From UBA8752 sp002172485 (lineage in GTDB: Bacteria; Bacteroidota; Bacteroidia; Flavobacteriales_D; Sanyastnellaceae), in assembly GCA_042089915.1 (NCBI GenBank), contig JBELJZ010000010.1:21699-85698 (forward strand): a stretch of 64,000 nucleotides of DNA, read 5' to 3'. Under the pieces are notes generated by a model. That model saw only the letters and a list, made by a program, of their open reading frames with translations, made no database searches and was not told the origin of the DNA. Of the stretch, positions 42,704 through 50,963 are shown in pieces; the stretch's first letter is position 1, and each line of letters opens with the position of its first letter. The translations under genes and the position numbers were made by a program.

Positions 42704-43648
42704 ATGATGAACTTCCACCTGTTTGCTTGCGCCCCATGGCTGGCCCTTGCGGCTGTCGTGTGGCCGCTGCGCCACATGGGCCATCCTCCCGCTTTGGGCG
42801 GCAAGAACCCGCGGTCTTGGGGACTTCTGTTGTCTGGGCTGGCCCTGGCGGTGGGTTTTGGCTACCCGCGGTCTGCAGGGACTGGGTCCATCGGTATCGT
42901 GGGATGGGCCGTGACCCTGATTTTCACGTGGCCGCTGCTGCGGATGGCCCGCAAGCACAAACGCGAGCGTCTCGATGCCGCAGCGACAGAAAGACGCAGC
43001 ATCATCGCATACCGGGGGACCATCCAACAACAGATCATGCGTGCCCGGGAAGCAGAGGCGATGGAACGCAGGATGCGCCGCTGCAAATCGGCCCTGCTTC
43101 TGTCCAGGGGCAATGCGGAGGATCTGGATTTCCTGCTCGACCGTCTGGCATCCCGCATCTCGGACCCCGAGATGGATGGGGCCGATGCCGCCGAACATGT
43201 CGGGGGAATGGCGGCCCATTTGCGCCATGTCTTCATGGAGCGGGACCAAGACGACCTGCCCCTGCGCGAAGTGGTCCGTCATGTGGACCGGTGGGCGCGT
43301 TGGCTGGGCGACATGGGACTGACCATTCACATCGAAGGCCATGCCCTCCTCGAGGAACTCCATCCGGGATGTAAAGTCCCTGCGATGCTCTTTCTCGGTG
43401 CGGCCGAACGTTGGGGAATCGATGCCCTGCGAGACGGCCGAACCCGACCGATGACGTGGACGTGGAGGATGTCAGACGGGACGGTTCATCTGACTTCCGA
43501 TGCCAGCCTGTCCTCTTCGTGGCCCAGTCACCTGCTGAAGGATTGGGATGCCGCCTTCATGCTGCGCCACGGCGGCATCGCACATGCTGGTGGGCATTGG
43601 AATTGTCAGTTGCCGCTGCTCGACAATCCGGGTACCGTCAGCCTTTGA
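42704..43648 (+). CDS. Membrane protein resembling a degenerate LytS-type kinase
   Basis: 314 aa; the start is ATG 42704 or the adjacent 42707. Two or three N-terminal helices ('FACAPWLALAAVVWPL', 'SWGLLLSGLALAVGFGY', 'IGIVGWAVTLIFTWPLL') lead to a charged coiled segment. A domain follows whose 'EHVGGMAAHLRHVFMERDQDDLPL' and 'VVRHVDRWARWLGDMGL' parallel the His_kinase region of the LytS-like protein at 48328. However, the PHFLFN histidine motif and the N-box of the ATPase ('VENAxxHG') are missing. It therefore looks like a pseudokinase. It overlaps the convergent hisS end by 11 bp. Confidence in the LytS relationship is moderate. Confidence 0.6.
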   Translation: MMNFHLFACAPWLALAAVVWPLRHMGHPPALGGKNPRSWGLLLSGLALAVGFGYPRSAGTGSIGIVGWAVTLIFTWPLLRMARKHKRERLDAAATERRSIIAYRGTIQQQIMRAREAEAMERRMRRCKSALLLSRGNAEDLDFLLDRLASRISDPEMDGADAAEHVGGMAAHLRHVFMERDQDDLPLREVVRHVDRWARWLGDMGLTIHIEGHALLEELHPGCKVPAMLFLGAAERWGIDALRDGRTRPMTWTWRMSDGTVHLTSDASLSSSWPSHLLKDWDAAFMLRHGGIAHAGGHWNCQLPLLDNPGTVSL

Positions 43649-45002
43649 GCTGGGCGAGGATGTCGTCCATCGGCGCCGTCTTCTGCTCCCCTGACGCCAT
43701 GTTGCGCCAGGTGACTTGACCCGCTGCGACTTCATCACTCCCGAGGATCAGGACGTGGGGCGCTTTCCGATCGTCGGCATACTTGAACTGCTTCTTCAAC
43801 TTGGCGGCATCCGGATACAATTCTGTGCGCAGCCCCGCTGCACGACATTGGCGCGCAGCATCGAGGATGTGGGACACACTGTCTTCTCCCATGTGCAACA
43901 CCAGCACGTCCAAGTCGGTCTCCAAATCGCTCGGAAATGCTTCGAAGTGTTCGAGCACGTCGTAAATCCGGTCCGCACCGAAACTGATGCCGACACCGCT
44001 GACACCCGGCATTCCGAAGATGCCCGTGAGGTCGTCATACCGTCCGCCGCCGCAGATGCTGCCCACAGGTGCGTCGACGACCTGCACCTCGAAAATGGCA
44101 CCGGTGTAGTAATTCAAACCGCGCGCCAAGCCCGGGGCAAACACCAGTTCCGGAGCGCCGATGCCTTCACTGGCCGCCAAGTCCCACAATGCGCCCATGG
44201 CGTCCACGCCGGCACGGACGTCGGGGTGGTCGAATTCCGCAACCAAGGCCGCCATGCCCGCACGTCCCGCTTCGCGGTCGGCAAACAAAGCGCGGGTGCC
44301 TTCTTGAACCGCCTCGTCGAAGCCGCGGTTGGCCAGTTCTGCACAGACCCCGTCGATGCCCACCTTGTCCTGTTTGTCCACGGCCACGGTCCATTCCGTC
44401 AAACGGTCCTCCACCCCCAAGGAAGCCGCCATGCCAGCGAGGATGCGCCGGTCATTGACCAGGATGCGGAACTGGGGAACGCCCAATGCGGTCAACGCCT
44501 CGTGGAACAGCGACAACAACTCCAGCTCGCACAGCACGCCGGTCGAGCCGATGATGTCCGCATCGCATTGAACAAACTCTTGGTAGCGTCCTCGGCCCGG
44601 CCGGTCCCCGCGCCAGACCGCCTGCATCTGGTAGCGCTTGAACGGCATCGGAAGGACGTTGCGGTGCATGGTCACGAACCGGGCGAAGGGCACGGTCAGG
44701 TCATACCGAAGGGCCTTTTTTGAAATCTGAAACGACAAGGCCTTGCTGTCGCGCTCCGCCAACGTCTCGTCCTTGGCTTTAGACAGGAAATCCCCGTTGT
44801 TGAGCAGCTTGAAAATGAGCTGGTCCCCCTCCTCTCCGTATTTGCCGGTCAATGTGGCCAACGACTCCATGGCCGGGGTCTCAATGGGCTGAAAGCCACG
44901 CGCTTCGAAAGCGGCGCGGATGGTCGAGAATATCCACTGCCGACGTGCCATCACGTCCGGTGTGAAGTCGCGGGTGCCTTTGGGAATGCTGGGCTTGCTC
45001 AT
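43638..45002 (-). CDS. hisS: Histidyl-tRNA synthetase
   Basis: Class II aminoacyl-tRNA synthetase charging tRNA-His, 454 aa. 'IPKGTRDFTPD' opens the family; motif 2 region 'MPFKRYQMQAVWRGDRPGRG' and 'YQEFVQCDADIIG'; the histidine-specific 'GLARGLNYYTGAIFEV' and 'GGRYDDLTGIFG'; motif 3 'GVSGVGISFGADRIYDVL'; and a C-terminal anticodon-binding domain. The length is a little above the usual 420-430. The ATG at 45002 follows a perfect TAACTTTG box by 7 nt. Confidence 0.97.
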   Translation of the reverse strand: MSKPSIPKGTRDFTPDVMARRQWIFSTIRAAFEARGFQPIETPAMESLATLTGKYGEEGDQLIFKLLNNGDFLSKAKDETLAERDSKALSFQISKKALRYDLTVPFARFVTMHRNVLPMPFKRYQMQAVWRGDRPGRGRYQEFVQCDADIIGSTGVLCELELLSLFHEALTALGVPQFRILVNDRRILAGMAASLGVEDRLTEWTVAVDKQDKVGIDGVCAELANRGFDEAVQEGTRALFADREAGRAGMAALVAEFDHPDVRAGVDAMGALWDLAASEGIGAPELVFAPGLARGLNYYTGAIFEVQVVDAPVGSICGGGRYDDLTGIFGMPGVSGVGISFGADRIYDVLEHFEAFPSDLETDLDVLVLHMGEDSVSHILDAARQCRAAGLRTELYPDAAKLKKQFKYADDRKAPHVLILGSDEVAAGQVTWRNMASGEQKTAPMDDILAQLKG

Positions 45003-45009
45003 CCTGGGG

Positions 45010-45017
45010 CAAAGTTA
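45010..45017 (-). promoter_or_regulatory. Putative -7 box of hisS, overlapping the upstream stop codon
   Basis: TAACTTTG on the minus strand matches TAnnTTTG exactly. Its first three bases are the TAA stop of the WD40 gene. Confidence 0.55.
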
Positions 45018-45908
45018 GCCTCGGCCGACCACCGGTTTAGCATGTCGGGCGTCCCCCCTTCGCCACACCAGAATCCGGCGGTCATCGCCACCCGACACCA
45101 GCGTCCTCTCATCCAGCCAGACCAGCGCATTGACCGAGCGGGTGTGCCCCTTCATGCCCAGACCTTGCAAGCGGGCCACCAAATCCAACGTGGCGGCAGA
45201 CCAGATGGCCACGGACTTGTCGCGGGAGGCTGTGGCCACCCATTGGCCGCAGGGAGACGCTTCAATTCGGTAGATCGCCCCTTTGTGTGCCTCGATGGAC
45301 AGCAATGGTGACCAAGGGCGGTCCGAGGTGGACCACAACTTCATCAGCCCGTCGGCACCAACAGAAGCCACCGCAGGCTTGCCCGGCCAATTCATCAGAC
45401 CACGAACACTGCCGTCGTGGGCTTCCAACACATCTACTTTTGCCGTCGAGTGAATCCGACCATGGTGGGTGCCCAACCAATGCCCCTTTTCGTCCGTGAG
45501 TAGACAGCGGATTCGGCCGGGCACCTCCATCACGACTTCCCCGGTGCGCCACTGGCGCAACCGACCGTCCGCACCGGCAGACAGGGTGGGTCCAATGAGA
45601 AAGGTGCCGCCTTCATGGCCTTGCAAGATGTCCGTCCCTTCCGGAGTCCAGTGCACGAGACCGCCCGAGGCGCCTCCAGCCAGGACACCTTCTCCATTCA
45701 CTCCGATGGAGAACAAAGCCTGATCGGTCCGGGCCATGGCCTCTCCCGTCGCTTCGCCGCCCTTCGCAGACCGGGACCACTTGACCAGCAAGCCGTCCCC
45801 GCCGACACTCCACACCTCGCCATCGGGCGTCACCGCGAGATCGTAAATGGCGCCCTGATGCCCCCGCCATTGAGCGGCACAATGCCACGATGTCCCTGTC
45901 GGAGTCAT
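45015..45908 (-). CDS. WD40 repeat protein
   Basis: 297 aa, about seven WD-like repeats forming one propeller: 'GHQGAIYDLAVTPDGEVWSV', 'LSAGADGRLRQW', 'AHDGSVRGLMNWPG', 'SVGADGLMKLWS', 'AHKGAIYRIEASPCGQWVAT', 'ASRDKSVAIWS', 'GHTRSVNALVWLDERTLVSG', 'GGDDRRILVWR'. There is no signal peptide, so it is probably cytoplasmic; partners unknown. ATG 45908 was chosen over an open 20-codon extension because CACCTTTG ends 4 nt before it. Confidence 0.88.
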   Translation of the reverse strand: MTPTGTSWHCAAQWRGHQGAIYDLAVTPDGEVWSVGGDGLLVKWSRSAKGGEATGEAMARTDQALFSIGVNGEGVLAGGASGGLVHWTPEGTDILQGHEGGTFLIGPTLSAGADGRLRQWRTGEVVMEVPGRIRCLLTDEKGHWLGTHHGRIHSTAKVDVLEAHDGSVRGLMNWPGKPAVASVGADGLMKLWSTSDRPWSPLLSIEAHKGAIYRIEASPCGQWVATASRDKSVAIWSAATLDLVARLQGLGMKGHTRSVNALVWLDERTLVSGGDDRRILVWRRGDARHAKPVVGRG

Positions 45909-45912
45909 GGTG

Positions 45913-45920
45913 CAAAGGTG
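45913..45920 (-). promoter_or_regulatory. Putative -7 box of the WD40 gene
   Basis: CACCTTTG on the minus strand, one mismatch to TAnnTTTG, 4 nt before ATG 45908. Confidence 0.4.
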
Positions 45921-45942
45921 GTGCGCTTGGGCGTCGAAAGGC

Positions 45943-46644
45943 TCACCATGGAGAATCGAACCAAGCAATGGGGGCCTCTCTCCGCTCGACGAGCCAACGG
46001 TTGACCGCTCCGAAATGTCCGCAACCTATGAAGCCACGGTGCGCACTCAACGGACTCGGGTGCACGGTTTCCAGAATGTGATGGCCGGGATGCAAGGTTC
46101 TGATCCGTTCCGCGTGGTCGCAGGCGCGTCGCCCCCAGAGCATGAAGGCCACCGGCCGATCCGTCAGGGAAGACAAGGCCGCAGCCGTGACGTGCTGCCA
46201 GCCAAATCCCTGGTGGCTGCCTGGCGCACCCGGGGCCACGGTCAACACGTCGTTGAGGAGCAACACCCCTTGTTGAGCCCAACCTGAAAGTTCCCCACTC
46301 ACTGGGGGTGTCCCGCCGAGGTCTCGTGCAATCTCCTTGTAGATGTTGCGGAGCGATGGCGGAAGCGGCCATCCCTCGGGCACGGAGAAGGCCAGCCCTT
46401 GTGCCTGCCCTGGGCCGTGATAGGGATCCTGCCCGAGAATGACCACCCGAACATCTTGCGGTGCCCCGACCGACTCCAAGGCATGAAACCACCGATCGGG
46501 GTGTGGCAGACAAGCCTCCGCCTGCACCGCATCATCGAGGTGGGCCTGCAATGCATCGGGTACGGAAGCGGCCAAAAAGGCCCATCCGGGCAGCGCGCTG
46601 AGGCGCTCTTGCAGGTTGGACGATGGCAAAGCTTTTAACCGCAT
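45943..46644 (-). CDS. ung: Uracil-DNA glycosylase (family 1)
   Basis: Base-excision repair enzyme removing uracil from DNA, 233 aa. The water-activating loop 'VVILGQDPYHGPGQAQGLAF' has the catalytic Asp73. 'PPSLRNIYKEI', 'GWAQQGVLLLNDVLTV', 'FMLWGRRA' and the minor-groove loop 'HPSPLSAHRGFIG' are all present. ATG 46644 was chosen over a 16-codon upstream extension because it matches the family N-terminus and follows a TATTTTCG box by 12 nt. Confidence 0.97.
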   Translation of the reverse strand: MRLKALPSSNLQERLSALPGWAFLAASVPDALQAHLDDAVQAEACLPHPDRWFHALESVGAPQDVRVVILGQDPYHGPGQAQGLAFSVPEGWPLPPSLRNIYKEIARDLGGTPPVSGELSGWAQQGVLLLNDVLTVAPGAPGSHQGFGWQHVTAAALSSLTDRPVAFMLWGRRACDHAERIRTLHPGHHILETVHPSPLSAHRGFIGCGHFGAVNRWLVERREAPIAWFDSPW

Positions 46645-46656
46645 GTGTGAAACCTT

Positions 46657-46664
46657 CGAAAATA
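46657..46664 (-). promoter_or_regulatory. Putative -7 box of ung
   Basis: TATTTTCG on the minus strand, one mismatch to TAnnTTTG, 12 nt before ATG 46644. Confidence 0.45.
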
Positions 46665-46681
46665 GAATGGCAAGCAGATTG

Positions 46682-46709
46682 TTGCCCGCCATTCCCGTGG
46701 GTACTTTTG
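46682..46709 (+). promoter_or_regulatory. Full Bacteroidota-type promoter of the SF2 helicase gene
   Basis: TTG (46682-46684), then 17 nt, then TACTTTTG (46702-46709), which matches TAnnTTTG exactly. The ATG begins 10 nt after the box, so the expected transcript start lies only a few bases before it. Confidence 0.65.
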
Positions 46710-46718
46710 CCGCCTCCG

Positions 46719-48239
46719 ATGAAAATGGAAGCCGTCACAGAAAAGCTCAATTCGACCCAAGGCAAGCAGCTGTATGGCTACCAGGCGCAGGCGATTGAGA
46801 CGATTCTGGGTCGGATGCGCAAGTTCCCTGAAAACTACAACGTCCTGTACCAGCTCCCCACTGGAGGAGGGAAAACGGTCATCTTCAGCGAGCTGGCCAA
46901 GCGCTTCATCCTCGAGATGGGCAAGAAGGTCTTGATCCTCACCCACCGCATCGAATTGTTGGGCCAAACGAGCCGGATGCTGTCCGAAATCGGGGTCGAC
47001 AACAAAATCATCGACTCCAAGGTCAAGGTGCTCGAAGAGGACAAGGACCACTGGTGCTTCGTCGCCATGGTGGAGACCTTGAACAACCGCCTCAACGACG
47101 AGCACATCACCTTCGACAACCTCGGATTGGTGGTCATCGACGAGGCGCACTACAACAGTTTCCGGAAGCTCTTCAAGCACTTCGACGAGCAAATCCTGCT
47201 CGGCGTCACGGCCACCCCACTCTCGAGCAACATCAAGTTGCCCTTGAAGGACAACTACCAAGAGCTGATCGTTGGAGAGAGCATCTCGAAACTGGTGGAT
47301 GAGGGATACCTCGCCAAGGCCAAGACCTACAGCTACGACGTCAATCTGAAGTCGCTCAAAGTGGGCATCAATGGTGACTACACGGTGTCGAGCTCGGAGC
47401 GCCTGTACGGCAACTACTTGATGCAGGAGAAGCTCCTGTACGCTTACGAGGAAAAGGCCAAGGGCACGAAGACGCTGATCTTCAACAACGGCATCCACAC
47501 GTCTTTGATGGTGGCGCAATTGTTCGAGGAAGAGGGGTACGAGATTCGCCACCTCGACAACACCCACACCGAAAAGGAGCGTCAAGAAATCCTGACCTGG
47601 TTCCACGAAAAGCCCGACGCCATCCTCACCTCGGTGAGCATCCTGACCACGGGCTTTGACGAACCTTCTGTCGAGACCATCATCTTGAACCGGGCCACCA
47701 AATCCTTGACCCTCTACCACCAGATGATTGGGCGAGGCTCCAGGGTCTTCGGGAAGAAAAAGGACTTCACCGTCATCGACCTCGGAAACAATGCGCGGCG
47801 GTTTGGGCTGTGGGACGCCCACGTCAACTGGCCAGACATTTTCCGTGCTCCGAACGCCTATCTCGAAGGCCTCTACACGGATGAAGAAATCGAGGAGACG
47901 TTCGTATATGAGATGCCCGAAAAGCTACAGAAGCTGTTCAAGGTGGAAGACCTCGAGCCCTTCATCATGAAGGACACCTACATCGAGGTGACCCGCAAGG
48001 GCAAACGCCCCAAGGCGGCCATCGACGAGAGTCTGGCCAACCACGTGCACATGATCGCCCGCGTTGCAGAGGATGAATTCCACGCCATTGAGCTCATCCA
48101 CGAGCTGGACGGGGACATCGAGCAGCGGATCCGCGACTATACGAAGTGCATCTCCAAGACCACCGACAATTACCGTCAGTGGTTGATGGAGGAATACTGC
48201 CGCAAGCTCCGACAGGAATTGCGGCAAGCGTTTGATTGA
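46719..48239 (+). CDS. DEAD/DEAH-box SF2 helicase (SSL2/COG1061 type)
   Basis: 506 aa from ATG 46719 (ATG 46725 also possible). Motif I 'YQLPTGGGKTVIF', Ia 'ILTHRIELLGQTSRML', II 'LGLVVIDEAHYNSF', III 'LGVTATP', IV-V 'TLIFNNGIHTSLMVAQLF' and 'ILTTGFDEPSVETIIL', VI 'QMIGRGSRVFG'. Both RecA-like domains are complete, followed by an approximately 120-residue helical tail. Substrate (DNA repair, restriction-like or RNA) cannot be told from sequence; no nuclease or methylase partner is adjacent. Confidence 0.9.
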   Translation: MKMEAVTEKLNSTQGKQLYGYQAQAIETILGRMRKFPENYNVLYQLPTGGGKTVIFSELAKRFILEMGKKVLILTHRIELLGQTSRMLSEIGVDNKIIDSKVKVLEEDKDHWCFVAMVETLNNRLNDEHITFDNLGLVVIDEAHYNSFRKLFKHFDEQILLGVTATPLSSNIKLPLKDNYQELIVGESISKLVDEGYLAKAKTYSYDVNLKSLKVGINGDYTVSSSERLYGNYLMQEKLLYAYEEKAKGTKTLIFNNGIHTSLMVAQLFEEEGYEIRHLDNTHTEKERQEILTWFHEKPDAILTSVSILTTGFDEPSVETIILNRATKSLTLYHQMIGRGSRVFGKKKDFTVIDLGNNARRFGLWDAHVNWPDIFRAPNAYLEGLYTDEEIEETFVYEMPEKLQKLFKVEDLEPFIMKDTYIEVTRKGKRPKAAIDESLANHVHMIARVAEDEFHAIELIHELDGDIEQRIRDYTKCISKTTDNYRQWLMEEYCRKLRQELRQAFD

Positions 48240-48327
48240 CAGGCCGTTTGGGGTCCTGCACCTGCGCCCACACATTTCTTGGCCACACTGACAAACTCCA
48301 CCTCGGCCTGTTTGGACCTGTTTTGCC

Positions 48328-49401
48328 GTGGAGGTTGATTGGGGCATGTCCCTGAGTCCCCTCCTTCCGTGGCTGCCCGTACTGGGGTTGTGTCAAGCGG
48401 CTGCATGCATCAGCGTCGGGGTGAGCTTGGCCCGAACCACCCCACAGGAGAGGCACACTTGGGGTCGATGCCGCAGGGTGCACCCCAACACTGTACATCC
48501 CCTCCTCTGGGGTTGCATTGGAATGGGGGGGGATGTGCTGTCCGCCGTCCTGTCGCTGCCCTGGCTTTGGATTCCCGCGACCGCACTTTTTCTAGCATCT
48601 GCCCGTCACGTTGACCTGGAGGTCACACGCCACCTCGATTGGGAGTCCCGGCGCCGAGAGTTGGAGCTGAACCAATGGCGAGAACGAATTCCAGCCGAGC
48701 AACTGCAAATCCGCAAAGCCGCATGGCAGCGCCGGGAACTGGCCGAAGTACAATCCAAAGCGCTGCGGCACCTGATGGACCCCCACTTTCTGTTCAATGC
48801 CCTGAACGGGGTCATGCAACGCCTTTTGAACGGCAGCAAATCCGAGGCCCTCGAGCATCTGGCGGCATTCCGGCGTCTCGCGGTCCGACAAAGTCATGCG
48901 GGGCGCGACGGATGGTGGACGCTGAGTGAAGAGTGGCGCGTCCTGGAGGACTATGTGGCATTGGAACTGGGCAGGATGGGGCGACCTGTCGAAGTGATTC
49001 AGTCTCCCCTGCCCCCCACTCTGGCTCAAGTCCGCATCCCTGCATTGATGGCGCAACCTCTGGTGGAAAACGCCCTCTGGCATGGACTGGGCGGCACCGT
49101 GGAGGACGATGGGTCCCTCGGCCAACTGCGCATCACAGCCCATGCCGTCTCTCCCGCCCAAGTCCGCATCGACGTCTGCAACAGCCGGTCAGACCAAGCC
49201 GCTCAGGATGGGGTCCGCAACCTGTCGGACAAGCCCCACTCGCCGGTCCGCAGGCGACACGCGAGCGACTTGATCCGGCAACGGCTGCGTTTGCTGGGTG
49301 CAGAAAAACAAGGGCACTTGACCCTCGAGCACTTCGAGAAGGAGACCCGGGCCACCCTTCTTCTCCCCGTTCGTGAAACCATGTTGAGAACGTCTCCCTG
49401 A
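48328..49401 (+). CDS. LytS/YehU-type sensor histidine kinase
   Basis: 357 aa from GTG 48328, or 351 aa from ATG 48346. Membrane segments lie near residues 7-35 and 58-92. A coiled region ('REL..QWRERIPAEQLQIRKA') precedes the His_kinase domain with the phospho-acceptor motif 'HLMDPHFLFNALNGVMQRLL', and the ATPase N-box 'MAQPLVENALWHGLGG'. The glycine-rich ATP lid is unusually weak. No LytTR response regulator is adjacent, so the partner must lie elsewhere. Confidence 0.82.
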   Translation: MEVDWGMSLSPLLPWLPVLGLCQAAACISVGVSLARTTPQERHTWGRCRRVHPNTVHPLLWGCIGMGGDVLSAVLSLPWLWIPATALFLASARHVDLEVTRHLDWESRRRELELNQWRERIPAEQLQIRKAAWQRRELAEVQSKALRHLMDPHFLFNALNGVMQRLLNGSKSEALEHLAAFRRLAVRQSHAGRDGWWTLSEEWRVLEDYVALELGRMGRPVEVIQSPLPPTLAQVRIPALMAQPLVENALWHGLGGTVEDDGSLGQLRITAHAVSPAQVRIDVCNSRSDQAAQDGVRNLSDKPHSPVRRRHASDLIRQRLRLLGAEKQGHLTLEHFEKETRATLLLPVRETMLRTSP

Positions 49402-49454
49402 TTGTGCGGTGCATTCCCCGCTCGACATTACTTTGGTGCTACACCTATTGAATT

Positions 49455-49871
49455 ATGAAACTCCAAACGGAGAACATCTACCAGGTCATTGAGCTCGAGG
49501 CCAACCCCTCCCGTGTCTTCGACACCCTGCTCGATCAAGACGCTACAGCGGCATTCACCGGAAAAGAGGCCCTCATCCAACCGCACGATGGCGGCGCTTT
49601 CTCGTTGTGCAACCAGAATCAAAGTGGATACTTTCTTCACATCGTCCAAAACAAGCGGCTGGTGATGTCTTGGACCCACAAGAAGCTGCCGGCAGGCCAC
49701 TTCACCACCGTGGACATCCGTTTGTCCCGCAATGAATCCGGGGGCACCCGCCTCATTCTGAATCACATCGGTGTGCCGGCAGGTGATGACGGCTGGGTTA
49801 CCGATGCCTGGACCAAGTCCTTCTGGGCACCGCTCAGTGCCCACCTGCGCGAAGCCGAGGTGGTCGCCTGA
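49455..49871 (+). CDS. SRPBCC protein, AHSA1-like
   Basis: 138 aa START-like fold of the AHSA1/YndB type: 'IELEANPSRVFDTLLDQ', 'FTGKEALIQPHDGGAFSLCN', 'NKRLVMSWTHKKLPAGH', 'TRLILNHIGVPAGDDGWVTD' and 'FWAPLSAHL' follow the family. Ligand unknown. Its stop directly abuts the convergent tsaD stop (49871/49872). A TTACTTTGG promoter-like patch lies at 49428-49436, about 20 nt upstream of the ATG. Confidence 0.85.
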   Translation: MKLQTENIYQVIELEANPSRVFDTLLDQDATAAFTGKEALIQPHDGGAFSLCNQNQSGYFLHIVQNKRLVMSWTHKKLPAGHFTTVDIRLSRNESGGTRLILNHIGVPAGDDGWVTDAWTKSFWAPLSAHLREAEVVA

Positions 49872-50933
49872 TCATGTCATGGACCACCTGGGAAGGGGGC
49901 CATCAGACAAGCTGCCTGGCTGTCCGCTCATGGAGGCGAATTGTCCCGTGATGGCAATCATGGCCCCATTGTCTGTGCAATAGCGGAACGGGGGAATGTG
50001 CACATCCCACCCCCGGCGTTCGCCCAGCTCGGTCACCGCTTGCCGCAGGCCACTGTTGGCACTGACCCCGCCCTGAATCGCAATGGCTTTGCGGTCAAAC
50101 TGATTTGCTGCCGCCTCCAATTTGAGGATGAGCATGCGGACGATGGCCGATTGGAGCGACGCGCACACATCCGCTTGCCATCCCTCCCGGTCCATGCTGG
50201 CCGTCCCTTCTTTCTCCAGGTTGCGCAGCACCGACGTCTTCAGGCCGCTGAAACTGAAGTCCAATCCGTCGACACGTGGGGTGGCGAATTGAAACGCGTT
50301 CGGATCTCCCTCCTTGGCCAATTTGTCAACCACAGGACCCCCAGGATAAGGCAATCCAATCATCTTGGCCACTTTGTCAAAGGCCTCGCCTGCGGCATCG
50401 TCCAGGGTGGTGCCCACAATGCGGAGCGACCCAGGGTCGGCCACGTCCACCAATTGGGTGTGGCCGCCAGAAACCGTCAGCGCCATCATCGGTTGACGCG
50501 GGGGTTGGGCGTCGGCCATCCAATGGGCCAGCACATGGGCCCGCATGTGGTGAACGGGCCACATCGGCACATCGAGGGCCCACGCCAAACTGCGGGCAAA
50601 GGCGCTGCCCACCAGCAAGGAGCCATTCAATCCAGGTCCCCGCGTGTACGCCACGCCCTCGAGGTCCGACAAGGAGACTCCAGCTTGATCCAACGCCGTT
50701 TCGAGCACCGGCAAGATGTGGCGCTGGTGGGCGCGCGAAGCGAACTCTGGCACCACACCACCGAATTTGGCGTGGATGTGCTGGGCAGCCGTGAACTGGG
50801 ACAGCAGCACATTGCCACGAAGAACCGCGATGCTCGTGTCATCGCATGAGCTTTCAATGCCCAGCATCAGGCGATTCTCCACCTGAATGCCCGCTTTGTT
50901 CGTCGACTCGAATGTCGTTCGTGCTTCTGGCAT
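49872..50933 (-). CDS. tsaD: tRNA N6-adenosine threonylcarbamoyltransferase TsaD
   Basis: Catalytic subunit for the t6A37 modification of ANN-decoding tRNAs, with TsaB/TsaE. 353 aa from ATG 50933; ATG 50867 ('MLGIESSCDDTSIAVL') would give 331 aa and is close to the family start, so the first 22 residues are uncertain. ASKHA motifs: 'GIESSCDDTS', 'GVVPEFASRAHQRHILPVL' (iron-binding His pair), 'GLNGSLLVGSAFARSLAWAL', 'HHMRAHVLAH', 'TVSGGHTQLVDV', 'IGLPYPGGPVVD' and 'IAIQGGVSANSGLR'. Confidence 0.95.
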   Translation of the reverse strand: MPEARTTFESTNKAGIQVENRLMLGIESSCDDTSIAVLRGNVLLSQFTAAQHIHAKFGGVVPEFASRAHQRHILPVLETALDQAGVSLSDLEGVAYTRGPGLNGSLLVGSAFARSLAWALDVPMWPVHHMRAHVLAHWMADAQPPRQPMMALTVSGGHTQLVDVADPGSLRIVGTTLDDAAGEAFDKVAKMIGLPYPGGPVVDKLAKEGDPNAFQFATPRVDGLDFSFSGLKTSVLRNLEKEGTASMDREGWQADVCASLQSAIVRMLILKLEAAANQFDRKAIAIQGGVSANSGLRQAVTELGERRGWDVHIPPFRYCTDNGAMIAITGQFASMSGQPGSLSDGPLPRWSMT

Positions 50934-50943
50934 CGTTTCTGTT

Positions 50944-50954
50944 GCGAATTTCGC
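50944..50954. promoter_or_regulatory. Palindrome midway between divergent tsaD and tamB
   Basis: GCGAATTTCGC is an 11 bp palindrome with a single central base. It sits 9 nt from the tamB ATG and 10 nt from the tsaD ATG. Read either way it contains GAATTTCG or GAAATTCG, resembling the local -7 box, so one element could serve both promoters or bind a regulator. Confidence 0.45.
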
Positions 50955-50963
50955 AGGACACTC

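Noticed and set aside
46719..48239. Defence or restriction island around the SF2 helicase
   Set aside because: Neighbours are ung, a LytS kinase and housekeeping genes; there is no nuclease, methylase or compositional shift.
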